64,000 nucleotides of DNA from an uncultured Paracoccaceae bacterium (GCA_947501555.1 CANMWG010000002.1:506224-570223); one strand, 5' to 3'. Numbered from the stretch's first letter, positions 19,235 through 29,316 are shown. The notes: generated by a model from the letters alone, not told the origin. Program-made: numbers and translations.

Positions 19235-19329
19235 GAAATCTCTCCTATCCGTTGCTTGGATAATAGAGATTCAAACCGCGCACGAAACATCCATCAGGGC
19301 ACTAACTTGGTGCACAAATGCACATGATG

Positions 19330-20769
19330 TTATTCGGCGGCCCAGCCTGAGATTGCCTTGGCTTCAAGGAATTCCTCGATCCCCCAAACGCCCCCTTCGC
19401 GGGCGCGGCCCGACATCTTGACCCCACCAAAGGGCGACCCTTGCGCGCGCGCCTGCCCGTTCATTTCGACCATGCCGGACCGAAGCGCGCGCGCCATGCG
19501 GTTGCGTTTCGCCCCGTCCTGACTTTGGACGTAGTTGGTAAGACCGTAAGGCGTGTCATTGGCGATCTCGATTGCCTCTTCTTCGGTATCAAAAGGAATG
19601 ATCGTCAGGACGGGGCCAAAGATTTCTTCGCGCGCGATCCGCATCTGGTTGTTCACATCGGCGAAAACCGTGGGACGGACGAAATAGCCGCGATTGACAC
19701 CTTCAGGCAGACCGGTACCACCGGCCACAAGGCGCGCGCCCTCATCGATGCCCACTTGGATCATATCCTGGATCTTTTCCCACTGGGTTTTATTGACCAC
19801 TGGTCCGATGTGACGGCCAGGTTCGGATGCAGGGCCCACCCCAATATTGCTGGCGACCTCGGCTGCTGTTTCAACGGCGCGATCATAGATCGTCCGCTCT
19901 ACTAGCATCCGGGTGGGCGCATTGCACGACTGACCCGAGTTGCCCATGCAGTGGATCACGCCACGCTTGACCGCCTTGTCGTCGGCATCCGCAAAAACCA
20001 CATTGGCGCCTTTGCCGCCTAACTCGAGTGTCACACGCTTCAGCGTTTCGGCCGCTGTTTTTGAAATCGCCTTGCCTGCGCGGGTCGACCCAGTGAAACT
20101 TATCATGGCCACGTCTTCATGGGCCGACAGCTGGCTACCAACGCCGATGCCGTCCCCGTTGACCAGATTGAACACGCCCGCTGGCACGCCCGCATCATGC
20201 ACAAATTCGGCAAACAAAAGCGACGACAGGGGGGCCTCTTCGGAGGGCTTCAACACGATTGTGCAGCCCGCCAGCAACGCCGGGATCACCTTCAGCGTCA
20301 CTTGGTTCATCGGCCAGTTCCATGGGGTGATCAGACCGACAACGCCAATCGGCTCCATCGAAATCCGGTCGTTGGGGGCATGGGGGCCAAGGGGTTTGAT
20401 CCAATCGACATGGTCAAAGGCCTCAAGGAACCCCTCAAGATGCCATGGCAGACAAGGGGCCTGACTACTGCGAGCCATATCAATAGGTGCACCCATTTCG
20501 ACACTGATCGCTTCGGCCATCTCTTCGGATCGGGCTTCATATTGCGCAAGAATGGCTTGGACATATCTGGCGCGTTCCGCCGGTTCTGTCGCTGCCCATC
20601 CAGAAAACGCAGCTGAGGCCGCTGCAACGGCAGCATCCGTATCCGCTTGATCACCCAATGAAATAACTGCGCAAGGCTCTTCGTTGGACGGGTTAATCAC
20701 ATGATGATCGCGGGTCTGCGCAGGGGCTGTCCACGTCCCGTTGATATAGAAATTGCGGTTCTCGATCAT
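19330..20769 (-). CDS. NAD(P)-dependent aldehyde dehydrogenase
   Basis: This is a 479-residue aldehyde dehydrogenase. It shows the general-base Glu in LELGGKGA, the catalytic Cys in GNSGQSCNAPTR, the cofactor loop FTGSTRAGK and the EEIFGPVLTI motif. The ATG at 20769 has GGAGAGACATC upstream and begins a normal N-terminus (MIENRNFYINGTW); the longer form to 20835 adds unrelated residues. Substrate is not decided by the sequence. With the ring-cleaving dioxygenase next to it, a role in oxidising an aromatic breakdown product is possible. Confidence 0.92.
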   Translation of the reverse strand: MIENRNFYINGTWTAPAQTRDHHVINPSNEEPCAVISLGDQADTDAAVAAASAAFSGWAATEPAERARYVQAILAQYEARSEEMAEAISVEMGAPIDMARSSQAPCLPWHLEGFLEAFDHVDWIKPLGPHAPNDRISMEPIGVVGLITPWNWPMNQVTLKVIPALLAGCTIVLKPSEEAPLSSLLFAEFVHDAGVPAGVFNLVNGDGIGVGSQLSAHEDVAMISFTGSTRAGKAISKTAAETLKRVTLELGGKGANVVFADADDKAVKRGVIHCMGNSGQSCNAPTRMLVERTIYDRAVETAAEVASNIGVGPASEPGRHIGPVVNKTQWEKIQDMIQVGIDEGARLVAGGTGLPEGVNRGYFVRPTVFADVNNQMRIAREEIFGPVLTIIPFDTEEEAIEIANDTPYGLTNYVQSQDGAKRNRMARALRSGMVEMNGQARAQGSPFGGVKMSGRAREGGVWGIEEFLEAKAISGWAAE

Positions 20770-20896
20770 GATGTCTCTCCGGGTTGATCCGTTGGAAGTA
20801 GTGGCACCGCAAAATGCCGGGCGCAAGCCACCCATGGCACTTGCCGCGACGTCCGCCTATATTGCGATCAACACATTGCAACCAAGGAGCAAGACA

Positions 20897-21550
20897 ATGG
20901 GTCTACGCATCAACGATACTATCCCTGATCTGCAAGTTGAAACCGATCAGGGCAGCTTTTCTTTGCATGACTGGATCGGCGATAGCTGGGCGATCCTGTT
21001 TTCGCATCCCAAGGATTTTACGCCTGTTTGCACAACAGAATTTGGGGCTGTCGCGCAGCTGGCCGATGAATGGGCCAAACGCGGCACAAAGGTGATCGGT
21101 GTCAGCGTTGACGGGGTTGAGGACCACAAGAAGTGGAAAGGCGATATCGAAAAAGTGGGCGGTGCGCCTGCTGGTTTCCCGATAATCGCGGACGCCGGGC
21201 TTGAGGTGTCCAAAGCCTTCGATATGCTTCCCGCCGAGGCCTACCTGCCCGACGGCAGAACCCCAGCTGATAGCGCGACTGTCCGGTCCGTATTCATCAT
21301 TGGGCCAGACAAGCAGTTGAAACTATCCATGACTTACCCGATGACCGTGGGCCGGAACTTTGCTGAGGTGCTACGCGCGTTGGACGGTTTGCAAACCTCA
21401 ACGGGGCGCGGTGTGGCAACACCTGCAAACTGGACAGTGGGCGATGACGTGATCATCCCAGCGACGGTCAGCAACGAAGACGCAGCAGCGAAGTTCGGCG
21501 ACTTCACCACCGTCTTGCCATACCTGCGGACGACCAAGCTGAAGGACTGA
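20897..21550 (+). CDS. 1-Cys peroxiredoxin (Prx6 type)
   Basis: The 217-residue product carries the Prx6 signature SHPKDFTPVCTTEFG with the peroxidatic Cys (about residue 47) and lacks an N-terminal extension. The long C-terminal dimerisation region (RALDGLQTSTGRGVATPANW) fits this class. It reduces peroxides, probably in the cytoplasm. AAGGAG is 6 bases from the ATG at 20897, deciding against the longer form from 20753. A strong terminator follows at 21572. Confidence 0.92.
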   Translation: MGLRINDTIPDLQVETDQGSFSLHDWIGDSWAILFSHPKDFTPVCTTEFGAVAQLADEWAKRGTKVIGVSVDGVEDHKKWKGDIEKVGGAPAGFPIIADAGLEVSKAFDMLPAEAYLPDGRTPADSATVRSVFIIGPDKQLKLSMTYPMTVGRNFAEVLRALDGLQTSTGRGVATPANWTVGDDVIIPATVSNEDAAAKFGDFTTVLPYLRTTKLKD

Positions 21551-21571
21551 TCAATTTGGCGCAGATTTGTT

Positions 21572-21605
21572 GGGGCCCGCCGTTACAGGCGGGCCCCTTT
21601 TTGTT
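21572..21605 (+). terminator. Terminator after the peroxiredoxin gene
   Basis: A 10-base-pair GC stem (GGGGCCCGCC/GGCGGGCCCC) with a 6-base loop is followed by TTTTTG. It lies between convergent genes and overlaps the stop region of the minus-strand gene ending at 21604. Confidence 0.85.
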
Positions 21606-22227
21606 AGAACTGATAAGACATTGTCAGAGAAAGATAAGGAAAGATGGAAATATCCTCCGCATCGTCCTGCGCCTCTTGTAGGTCTGGGTCATCATCAACC
21701 TGATCCTGAACAAGCGGGTCCGTTGCGGTATAGTCAATGTCAATCCCACCGGTAAAGATGAGCCCAACTTCTGAATTGAATGACCACCCATCGCCAAAAC
21801 GAAGATCATAGCCAGTGGTGATCATTGGCGAGATGTCGTTTGCAAATGACGCAGTGATTTCAACAGCCTCTTCGCCGAGGCCTTCAATATCAGCTGTGCC
21901 GGTGGCACTTAGTTCTGTGTTGGAAAAGAACAGCCCGCCAGACACGCGCCACCCGTTCTGCAACGGGTAGAAGTCACCGATCAACGCAAGACCGCCAAGT
22001 TCGATGCTACCTTCAAAATCCGCGTCGTCGTCACTTTCTTCATAGGAATAATCGACACCACCGATCAGCGCGCCGCGCACCCGGTAAGATGGGTCAATCT
22101 GATAGGCCGCTTCAATATTTCCACCAAGCGATGAGACGCCGAGTGCCACAGAAATGTCACCCGTATCTTGGGCTGTTGCAGCGCTTGCGCCAAGAACGAC
22201 CAGACAGGCCGCATAGAAGTTTTTCAT
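21604..22227 (-). CDS. Small outer-membrane beta-barrel protein
   Basis: The 207-residue product has a signal peptide (MKNFYAACLVVLGASAATAQ) and a mature part of alternating strands ending in LSLTMSYQF, a canonical outer-membrane C-terminus. The pattern (ALGVSSLGGNIEAAYQIDPSYRVRGALIGG, FYPLQNGWRVSGGLFFSN) suggests an 8-strand barrel of the OmpA-like/OmpW-like size class. An acidic insert (DQVDDDPDLQEAQDDAED) precedes the last strand. Function unknown; it stands alone with its own terminator region. Confidence 0.75.
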   Translation of the reverse strand: MKNFYAACLVVLGASAATAQDTGDISVALGVSSLGGNIEAAYQIDPSYRVRGALIGGVDYSYEESDDDADFEGSIELGGLALIGDFYPLQNGWRVSGGLFFSNTELSATGTADIEGLGEEAVEITASFANDISPMITTGYDLRFGDGWSFNSEVGLIFTGGIDIDYTATDPLVQDQVDDDPDLQEAQDDAEDISIFPYLSLTMSYQF

Positions 22228-22372
22228 TAAATCTCTCCGTCACTAAAGTTCGCGATAGGGCTTACAGAATCATGGTTGACAAAAAGTAGACGAAACAGTG
22301 GTCAATAAAAGTCCCCGCGCAACCGTGCCAATTTAGCCACACGCCAGATACAACCATATCGCGAAACGCAAA

Positions 22373-22400
22373 ATGGCCCCCGCGACGACGCGGGGGCCAT
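22373..22400 (-). terminator. Terminator of pnp
   Basis: A perfect 12-base-pair GC-rich stem (22373-22384 with 22389-22400) and a 4-base loop lie 27 bases past the pnp stop; on the minus strand the stem is followed by TTTGCGTTT. Confidence 0.8.
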
Positions 22401-22427
22401 TCAATAACTTGCATAAAGGGGCGGAAG

Positions 22428-24560
22428 TTACCCTTCAGCCTCTTCTTTTTCGATCTCTTTACCGGTTTCCTGATCAACCATTTTCATGGCCAAACGGACC
22501 TTACCGCGGTCATCAAAGCCCAGCAGCTTGACCCAAACTTCCTGACCTTCTTTCAGAACATCAGATGGGTGGTTCAAGCGACGATTTTCGATTTGGGATA
22601 CGTGCACCAGACCGTCGCGCTTGCCAAAGAAGTTCACGAAAGCGCCAAAGTCGACCAGTTTCACAACTGTCCCTTTGTAAATCACGCCTTCTTCTGGCTC
22701 TGCCACGATTGAGTGGATCATGTCATAGGCCTTCTTAATGGCCTCTGCATCGTTAGACGCCAGCTTGATGGTACCTTCGTCGTTGATATCAACCTTGGCA
22801 CCGGATGTTTCCACGATTTCGCGAATGACCTTACCGCCAGACCCGATGACTTCACGGATCTTGTCGGTTGGGATCTGCATGGTTTCGATTTTGGGTGCGT
22901 GGACGCTGAATTCCTGCGCGCCAGTAAGGGCTTTGCCCATCTCACCAAGGATATGCAAACGGCCTGCTTTGGCTTGGTCCAGCGCTTTGGACATGATCTC
23001 TGGCGTGATGCCCGCGATCTTGATGTCCATCTGCAAGGACGTGATGCCGTTTTCAGTACCCGCCACCTTGAAGTCCATATCGCCAAGGTGATCTTCGTCG
23101 CCCAGGATGTCAGACAGGATCGCGTAATCGCCATCGTCTTCCATCACCAGACCCATGGCCACACCAGCAACCGGGGCTTTCAAAGGCACGCCTGCGTCCA
23201 TCATGGATAAGGAGCCACCACAAACTGATGCCATCGACGATGAACCGTTAGATTCAGTGATCTCGGACACCACACGGATCGTGTATGGGAAATCCGTTGC
23301 CGCAGGCAGAACCGCCTGAAGCGCACGCCATGCCAGTTTACCATGACCAATCTCACGACGGCCAGGGCCGGAGACACGACCAACTTCACCAACCGAATAA
23401 GGTGGGAAGTTATAGTGCAGCATGAAGTTGGATTTATACATGCCGGTCAGCGCGTCGATCATCTGTTCGTCGTCGCCGGTGCCCAGCGTGGTCACAACCA
23501 GACCTTGGGTTTCGCCGCGTGTGAACAGGGCAGAACCGTGGGTCCGGGGCAGGATGCCAGTTTCCGATACGATTGGACGGATAGTATCCAACGCACGGCC
23601 ATCGATACGCTTGCCGTTTTTGACAACATCGCCGCGCAAAACAGCTGATTCCAGCTTTTTCAGGGCGGCGCCCAGATTGCCGTCTTCCTGCTGTTCTTCG
23701 GTCAGGGCTGCGACGATTTCATCCTTCGCAGCAGAGACCGCAGCGGTGCGTTCCTGCTTATCAGTGATTGCATAAGCGGCGCGCATCTTGTCTTCGCCAG
23801 CAGCTTTCACAGCTGCGGACAGCTCTGAATAGTCGACAGGTTGGAAATCAAACGGCTCTTTCGCGCAATCTTCGGCCAGATCGATGATCAGGTCGATGAC
23901 GGGCTGGATTTGCTCGTGTGCGAAGTTAACCGCACCCAGCATCTCTTCTTCGGTCAGCTCATAGGCTTCGGATTCGACCATCATCACGGCGTCTTTGGTG
24001 CCGGCAACAACAAGGTCCAAACGCTGCTCTGGGTTCAGACGCAGGTTATGCATGTCGTCGATTTCCGGGTTCAGGATGTATTCACCATCCACAAAACCAA
24101 CGCGGGCTGCAGCGATCGGTCCACGGAATGGAGCGCCAGAAATGGTCAGCGCCGCAGAGGCTGCGATCATCGCAACCATGTCAGGATCGTTGACCAGGTC
24201 GTGGGACAGAACCGTACACATCACCAGAACTTCGTTCTTGAAGCCAGGGACGAACAGTGGGCGGATTGGACGGTCGATCAAGCGGGCGGTCAGCGTCTCT
24301 TTTTCGGTGGGACGGGCTTCGCGCTTGAAAAAGCCGCCTGGGACTTTCCCGGCGGCGTAGTATTTTTCTTGGTAGTGGACAGTCAGGGGAAAGAAGTCCT
24401 GACCTGGTTTTTGGGCACGTGCGAATGTCACGTTTGCCATGACGCTGGTTTCGCCCAGCGTTGCTATGACAGAGCCATCGGCTTGACGGGCAACCTTACC
24501 TGTTTCCAGCGTGAGCGTTTCTTCGCCCCACTGCATGGATTTCTTTACTTCATTAAACAT
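22428..24560 (-). CDS. pnp: Polynucleotide phosphorylase
   Basis: This is a 710-residue exoribonuclease that degrades RNA 3'-5' with phosphate and is a degradosome component. It contains two RNase PH-like domains (the second begins near [12 protein letters not shown] and includes [11 protein letters not shown]), a KH domain ([16 protein letters not shown]) and a C-terminal S1 domain ([26 protein letters not shown]). Length is normal. rpsO, often directly upstream, is absent; ilvE is upstream instead, about 290 bases away. Confidence 0.97.
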   Translation of the reverse strand: MFNEVKKSMQWGEETLTLETGKVARQADGSVIATLGETSVMANVTFARAQKPGQDFFPLTVHYQEKYYAAGKVPGGFFKREARPTEKETLTARLIDRPIRPLFVPGFKNEVLVMCTVLSHDLVNDPDMVAMIAASAALTISGAPFRGPIAAARVGFVDGEYILNPEIDDMHNLRLNPEQRLDLVVAGTKDAVMMVESEAYELTEEEMLGAVNFAHEQIQPVIDLIIDLAEDCAKEPFDFQPVDYSELSAAVKAAGEDKMRAAYAITDKQERTAAVSAAKDEIVAALTEEQQEDGNLGAALKKLESAVLRGDVVKNGKRIDGRALDTIRPIVSETGILPRTHGSALFTRGETQGLVVTTLGTGDDEQMIDALTGMYKSNFMLHYNFPPYSVGEVGRVSGPGRREIGHGKLAWRALQAVLPAATDFPYTIRVVSEITESNGSSSMASVCGGSLSMMDAGVPLKAPVAGVAMGLVMEDDGDYAILSDILGDEDHLGDMDFKVAGTENGITSLQMDIKIAGITPEIMSKALDQAKAGRLHILGEMGKALTGAQEFSVHAPKIETMQIPTDKIREVIGSGGKVIREIVETSGAKVDINDEGTIKLASNDAEAIKKAYDMIHSIVAEPEEGVIYKGTVVKLVDFGAFVNFFGKRDGLVHVSQIENRRLNHPSDVLKEGQEVWVKLLGFDDRGKVRLAMKMVDQETGKEIEKEEAEG

Positions 24561-24613
24561 CTATCGTCTTTCTGATTGGGCCTGTCTCGGCGGTCCGAGT
24601 GCCCGTTAAGTGT

Positions 24614-24670
24614 GGCGGCCCCATGCCGCCGATCCCTGTTCCTTAGTATGGTGCCGGGATCAGGGCACCA
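24614..24670 (-). promoter_or_regulatory. Two hairpins in the pnp leader
   Basis: Between ilvE and pnp the DNA can form a 6-pair stem at 24614-24630 and a 7-pair stem at 24649-24670, 54 to 110 bases upstream of the pnp start. In Escherichia coli the pnp leader forms hairpins cut by RNase III for autoregulation; a similar role here is inference. Confidence 0.35.
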
Positions 24671-24851
24671 CGTCTCAGATGGGCGGGCCATACATGAATG
24701 ATAGGTCTTTGGAAAGAGCTTAAGGAATGCGGTCAGCGCATGGCTGAAGTGCCGTCGAACTGCATTCACAAATGGGCATATTATCGCGCAGCTTTCGGAC
24801 AGGATAGAAGGGGCGCAAAACACCCCCTTCACTTGCCGGATTCAAACAGCC

Positions 24852-25721
24852 TTAGACCCGCACCAGCTTTTCGTACTCTTCCGAGATATCGCGGGTCATT
24901 GTGCCGACCTCAAAATTATAGTCACCGATCTGGCCAACAGGGGTCACCTCAGCCGCGGTGCCAGTCAGCCAGCATTGCTCAAAACCCTCCAGCTCTTCGG
25001 GCATGATCACGCGTTCATGCACCTTGACCTGATGTTGCTCCAACATGCCGATGACTGTCTGCCGGGTCAGCCCGTTCAGGAAAGCGTCAGCCTTGGGGGT
25101 GTGCACTTCGCCATCTTTGACAAAAAAGATGTTGGCCCCGGTCGCCTCGGCAATATAGCCGCGATAGTCAAACATCATCGCATCCGAACAGCCTTTGGCT
25201 TCGGCTGCATGTTTGGACATGGTGGCGATCATATAAAGACCGGCAGCTTTGGCCTGCGAGGGGGCGGTTTCGGGGCTGGGGCGCTTCCATTTGGCAATGT
25301 CCAGCTTGGCGCCCTTCATCTTGGCGTCACCATAATAATTGCCCCATTCCCAGCAGGCGACAGCCAGATGGACAGGGTTCTTGGCAGAGGCGACACCCAT
25401 ATCCTCGCCTGCCCCACGCCAGGCAACAGCGCGGACATATGCATCGGTCAGGCCATTTGCGGCCAAGGCGGCCTGCTTGGCAGCTTCGATTTCGTCAACC
25501 GTGTAAGGGATATCAAAATCGATCAGCTTGCCTGATTGGATCAAACGTTCTGAGTGTTCGCGGGATTTGAAAATCTTGCCGGAATAGCAGCGCTCGCCCT
25601 CAAATACGGACGAGGCATAGTGCATGGCATGTGTCAGAACATGAACATTGGCAGACCGCCAGTCGACCAATTGGCCGTCCATCCAAATGTGCCCGTCTCT
25701 GTCATCATATGCGCCAGCCAT
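24852..25721 (-). CDS. ilvE: Branched-chain amino acid aminotransferase
   Basis: This is a 289-residue fold-type IV PLP enzyme transferring amino groups between glutamate and the branched-chain 2-oxo acids. Features: HAMHYASSVFEGERCY near the N-terminus, the PLP Lys region (SKHAAEAKGCSDAMMFDYRGYIAEATGANIFFV) and GLTRQTVIGML. Possible starts are GTG 25730, ATG 25727 and ATG 25721; AAGG at 25730-25733 is 8 bases from the last, which also gives the usual N-terminus MAGAYDDRDG. It is divergent from the petP-like gene. Confidence 0.93.
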   Translation of the reverse strand: MAGAYDDRDGHIWMDGQLVDWRSANVHVLTHAMHYASSVFEGERCYSGKIFKSREHSERLIQSGKLIDFDIPYTVDEIEAAKQAALAANGLTDAYVRAVAWRGAGEDMGVASAKNPVHLAVACWEWGNYYGDAKMKGAKLDIAKWKRPSPETAPSQAKAAGLYMIATMSKHAAEAKGCSDAMMFDYRGYIAEATGANIFFVKDGEVHTPKADAFLNGLTRQTVIGMLEQHQVKVHERVIMPEELEGFEQCWLTGTAAEVTPVGQIGDYNFEVGTMTRDISEEYEKLVRV

Positions 25722-25869
25722 TGCCATCACCTTCGGTATTTTGCATTTATTACGCGCGTATGGCCGTTTCGGACATAATATTACGCACTTTCTGCATTTC
25801 GCTACCAGTTGATTCTTGGAAAGTCAATAAAGCTGACGTATTGTCCCCCAAAGAGTGGGGAGACTAACG

Positions 25870-26376
25870 ATGGGAGATGGGCCGCCGCCACAAATGGGGC
25901 AAAGCCTGCTGTTTCTGACAGACGAACAGTTACGCAAGGGGATTGAGGCGATGTTTTTCGCCTATCGTGGCTTTACGGCCGACCCCGACCGTATTCTTGC
26001 TGAAAAGTCTTACGGGCGGGCGCACCACCGGGCCATTCATTTTATTCACCGCAGTCCTGGGACAACGGTGAATAACCTGCTGTCCATTCTTGGCGTTACA
26101 AAACAATCGCTTAATCGTGTGTTGCGCACGTTGATTGAAGACGGTCTTGTGGAGAGCACCGTTGGCACGCGGGACAAACGCGAACGCCATTTGCAGCTCA
26201 CGGCAGAAGGCGCGGGCTTGGAACGCGCCTTGTCAGATGCACAGCGGGACAGGATGCGCGCAGCCTACAGGGCGGCTGGCCCCGCAGCTGTGGCTGGCTT
26301 TCGGCAGGTTCTTGAGGCAATGATGGACGATGAGACACGCCACCATTACGAGGCGATGAAGGAAAAAGTTGAATGA
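25870..26376 (+). CDS. petP: MarR-family regulator (PetP-like)
   Basis: This 168-residue winged-helix regulator shows the MarR layout: a helical start (LLFLTDEQLRKGIEAMFFAYRGF), then TTVNNLLSILGVTKQSLNRVLRTLIEDGLVES as helix-turn-helix, and a wing VGTRDKRERHLQLTAEG. Immediate coupling to a response regulator (ATGA overlap) without a histidine kinase matches the petP-petR pair of Rhodobacter capsulatus, where petR is needed for cytochrome bc1 gene function. The bc1 genes themselves are not in this window. GGGGAG lies 9 bases before the ATG at 25870. Confidence 0.8.
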   Translation: MGDGPPPQMGQSLLFLTDEQLRKGIEAMFFAYRGFTADPDRILAEKSYGRAHHRAIHFIHRSPGTTVNNLLSILGVTKQSLNRVLRTLIEDGLVESTVGTRDKRERHLQLTAEGAGLERALSDAQRDRMRAAYRAAGPAAVAGFRQVLEAMMDDETRHHYEAMKEKVE

Positions 26377-27074
26377 ATGCTGATGACGCACACCTGCTAA
26401 TTGTTGATGATGATGAACGTATCCGTGGCCTCTTGCAGAAGTTTCTGATGCGTTCGGGTTTTTTGGTAAGCACGGCACGGGATGCAGCGCATGCGCGCCG
26501 GGTTCTGTCGGGACTGGAATTCGATTTGATCGTCCTGGATGTGATGATGCCCGGCGAAGACGGCATGGCGCTCTGTCGGGACCTGCGCAAAACAATCGCA
26601 ACCCCTATTATGCTGCTAACCGCCAAGGGCGAAACCGACGACCGGATCACTGGGCTTGAGGCGGGGGCAGATGATTATCTGGCAAAACCGTTTGAGCCTA
26701 AGGAACTACTGCTTCGGATCAACGCAATTCTGCGCCGTGTTCCCAATGCAGAGCCGGCTGTGGTGCGCCCGAAGGTGCTGAACATGGGCCCGGTGCGGTA
26801 TGATATCGAGCGCGGCGAGATGTGGCAGGGCGACCAATTGGTCCGCCTCACCGCGACCGAAAGCCAATTGATGCGCATCTTCTCCAACGTCCCCGGCGAG
26901 GCAGTGACACGCGCACAATTGGTCGAAGAGCTCAGCCGGTCTGGCGGACAAACCCAAGAACGGGCTGTGGATGTGCAAATCACCCGGCTACGGCGCAAGA
27001 TCGAGGTGGACCCGAAGCAGCCCCGCTATCTACAAACAGTGCGCGGCGCTGGGTATATGTTGGCGCCTGAGTAG
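26373..27074 (+). CDS. petR: OmpR-family response regulator (PetR-like)
   Basis: The 233-residue protein has an N-terminal receiver domain (acidic pocket DDDE near residue 13, phospho-acceptor Asp in LIVLDVMMPGEDG, Lys in LAKPFEP) and a C-terminal winged helix (LTATESQLMRIF...VDVQITRLRRKIEVDPKQPRYLQTVRGAGYML). It starts within the stop of the MarR gene. No sensor kinase is adjacent, as in the R. capsulatus petPR arrangement. Its phosphodonor is unknown from sequence. Confidence 0.85.
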   Translation: MNADDAHLLIVDDDERIRGLLQKFLMRSGFLVSTARDAAHARRVLSGLEFDLIVLDVMMPGEDGMALCRDLRKTIATPIMLLTAKGETDDRITGLEAGADDYLAKPFEPKELLLRINAILRRVPNAEPAVVRPKVLNMGPVRYDIERGEMWQGDQLVRLTATESQLMRIFSNVPGEAVTRAQLVEELSRSGGQTQERAVDVQITRLRRKIEVDPKQPRYLQTVRGAGYMLAPE

Positions 27075-27290
27075 TCCGACCAGAGTGTAGATGCCACTCT
27101 GCATTGCTGGATTTCTGATCGATCCAAGGCAGTGGAGCGCCTTGAGAGCATTGTGGAATCAGTGTATACGTTACGTGCGGGCACGAGCTGGCGCGCCAGT
27201 TCAGCCCTACGTTCATATTTTTGTTCTTTTGGTTTTCGTTGTGGCCCTGGGGTCGCAAGATCTTTGACGCTCGATGGAACGCTGATCCTC

Positions 27291-28484
27291 ATGGTACTTC
27301 GCAGACTTTTGATGCTTGCCGCTTCCACCATTGTTGCGAGCGCAGGCACATTTTCGCATGCCGATCCAATGGCGTTTTGGGATGATACCCAACGCGGTGC
27401 CAATAGCTTTAATCGTGAGCCACCCGACACCGACTATTTTGCAGCTCTTTCTGATACCGGCGCGCGTTGGGTACGGCTGGTTTTCAGCAAGTGGGACAGT
27501 GCAGGGCAAGACTTTCTAATCGGTGATGCAGACCAATATCAGGGACTTATCGCTGAGGATCTGGCAGTGCTGCGTGATGTCCTTGACCGTGCTGCGGCGC
27601 AGGACATCATGGTTGTTGTCACCCCGCTGACGTTGCCGGGGGCCAGATGGATTCAACAAAATGATGGTGTGTTTGATGACCGTCTTTGGTCTGATCCGGC
27701 CTATGCGGCGCAGTCGATTGCATTTTGGCGCGACCTGGCAGAGGGTCTTGCAGGGCACCCGGCGGTCGTCGGATACAATATTCTGAATGAGCCTGTTCCG
27801 GAAAAAACCACCGGCCTCGCGGAAAATGGTCCGCTGGACGAATATGCACAATGGCAACGTGACCAAAGCGGCAGCACCCGCGATCTGCAGCTCTTTTATG
27901 CAAACGTCATCGCCGCCATTCGCACTGTGGATCCGCAGACACCTATCATGGTCGACGCCGGATATTACGGAAATCCAAGATCCTTGGCCACTTGGTCAGG
28001 GCCGCTGCAAGATGACCGCATTCTCTATTCTGTTCATATGTACGAACCCTATACTGCCACATCCCCGGGCAATTTGCGGCGCGATGAACCTCTGCGGTAT
28101 CCCGGCACGGTCACCGATTATGCGGGTTCATCACAAACTTGGGGCCCAACTGCGGTCGCGGCCCATCTTGGCCTGGCATTTGATTGGGCAGCGTCCCACG
28201 ACATTCCCACCAATCGTATCGTACTCGGAGAATTTGGCTGCATGCGCATGTGGGAAGACTGCGGTGCCTATCTGTCTGATGTTCTTGATACAGCCGAGGC
28301 GGCCTCGGTCCATTGGGCGTATTATGCGTTTCGTGAGGATGAGTGGGACGGGATGGACTATGAGCTACCAGCGTCACTTCCTTCCGGGCGGTTTTATTGG
28401 CTAAGCGAAGAAGGTCGCGCTGATGAGTTGCCTCGCGATGGCGCGTTGATGGATCTGCTGCGGGATCGCATGTCGACCCAATAG
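27291..28484 (+). CDS. Secreted glycoside hydrolase family 5 protein
   Basis: The 397-residue product begins with a hydrophobic signal peptide (MVLRRLLMLAASTIVASAGTFSHA) and then shows GH5 features: GARWVRLVFSKWD, the acid/base Glu in YNILNEPVPEK and the nucleophile Glu in RIVLGEFGCMR, with HMYEPY as the conserved His-containing strand. It would cleave beta-glycosidic bonds (cellulase or mannanase type) in the periplasm or outside. The start at 27291 is chosen for the signal peptide; its ribosome site is weak. It stands 216 bases after the petR-like gene. Confidence 0.83.
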   Translation: MVLRRLLMLAASTIVASAGTFSHADPMAFWDDTQRGANSFNREPPDTDYFAALSDTGARWVRLVFSKWDSAGQDFLIGDADQYQGLIAEDLAVLRDVLDRAAAQDIMVVVTPLTLPGARWIQQNDGVFDDRLWSDPAYAAQSIAFWRDLAEGLAGHPAVVGYNILNEPVPEKTTGLAENGPLDEYAQWQRDQSGSTRDLQLFYANVIAAIRTVDPQTPIMVDAGYYGNPRSLATWSGPLQDDRILYSVHMYEPYTATSPGNLRRDEPLRYPGTVTDYAGSSQTWGPTAVAAHLGLAFDWAASHDIPTNRIVLGEFGCMRMWEDCGAYLSDVLDTAEAASVHWAYYAFREDEWDGMDYELPASLPSGRFYWLSEEGRADELPRDGALMDLLRDRMSTQ

Positions 28485-28749
28485 CGGGTTGGGGGTTGTC
28501 GACTTAGTGGGTGAGGCGGGTTCATTTGATGCCGTGATCCCAATTTGCCTCCATTTTTCGATCTCCGCCGATCATATTTTTGCTTTTATTTTTATACTAA
28601 AAAGTCAGACAAGTAACAAAAGCATAAATGGTCGCTCTACCATCGCGCGCCGGGTAGATAACTTCGGCACCAACCGCCGGAACGCTGTGCGGGACACGTA
28701 TCATCCTTGGGCAGTCCCAAGTGGCCGCCGTCATCACAGGAGCTTGCCC

Positions 28750-29307
28750 ATGACCTTTTCCCTACGCCTGACTCTTACTCCACTCCTTCTATGCGGTGCA
28801 CTGGCCGGCCCTGCCACAGCACAAGACCCATTCGTTCTGACCAGCCCCGCTATAACAGAAGGTGGCGACCTGCCAACCGATCTGAAGTGCACACGCGATG
28901 GTGGCGATGGCCTGTCGCCGCCGCTTGAGTGGACGGGCGTGCCCGATGGGACCGCAAGCCTCGCCTTGATCATGCATCACTATCCGCGCGATACCGTCGC
29001 GGGCTTGGATACGCCTAGCCAATACTGGCTGCTTTGGAACATCCCGGCAGACACATCAAGCCTGCCGCGTGGCAACCCCGCGTCGCTGGGGGATGAAGGC
29101 GCGGACAAAGACGAACAGACCACAGGCTACACCCCGCCCTGTTCGCCTGCAGGCGCGCGCCACGAATATACGATCACGCTCTATGCGCTCAGCGGTCCGG
29201 CTGACCAGCTGCCCGCCAGCGATGATCTGGGTGTTGATTGGGAGATGATGACGCAGGCGATCGATGATCTTGTGATCAGCTCTGCGTCGATTTCGTTCTG
29301 GAATTAG
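28750..29307 (+). CDS. YbhB/YbcL-family (PEBP-like) secreted protein
   Basis: This 185-residue protein has a signal peptide (MTFSLRLTLTPLLLCGALAGPATAQ) and the phosphatidylethanolamine-binding-protein fold: SPPLEWTGVPDGTASLALIMHH, the WLLWNIPADTSSLPRG block and YTPPCSPAGARHEYTITLYAL. Bacterial YbhB/YbcL relatives are ligand-binding proteins of unclear role. GGAG precedes the ATG at 28750; the upstream extension to 28489 is non-coding in character. It converges with the ricin-like gene through a shared terminator. Confidence 0.88.
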   Translation: MTFSLRLTLTPLLLCGALAGPATAQDPFVLTSPAITEGGDLPTDLKCTRDGGDGLSPPLEWTGVPDGTASLALIMHHYPRDTVAGLDTPSQYWLLWNIPADTSSLPRGNPASLGDEGADKDEQTTGYTPPCSPAGARHEYTITLYALSGPADQLPASDDLGVDWEMMTQAIDDLVISSASISFWN

Positions 29308-29316
29308 ACCCGAAAA

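Noticed and set aside
24807..24830. Hairpin GAAGGGG/CCCCTTC after ilvE
   Set aside because: Only a 7-base stem with a 10-base loop and no T tract on the minus strand; not strong enough to call a terminator.
25800..25830. FNR-like half sites (TTGAT ... TCAA) between ilvE and the petP-like gene
   Set aside because: The spacing and second half do not fit the TTGAT-N4-ATCAA consensus.
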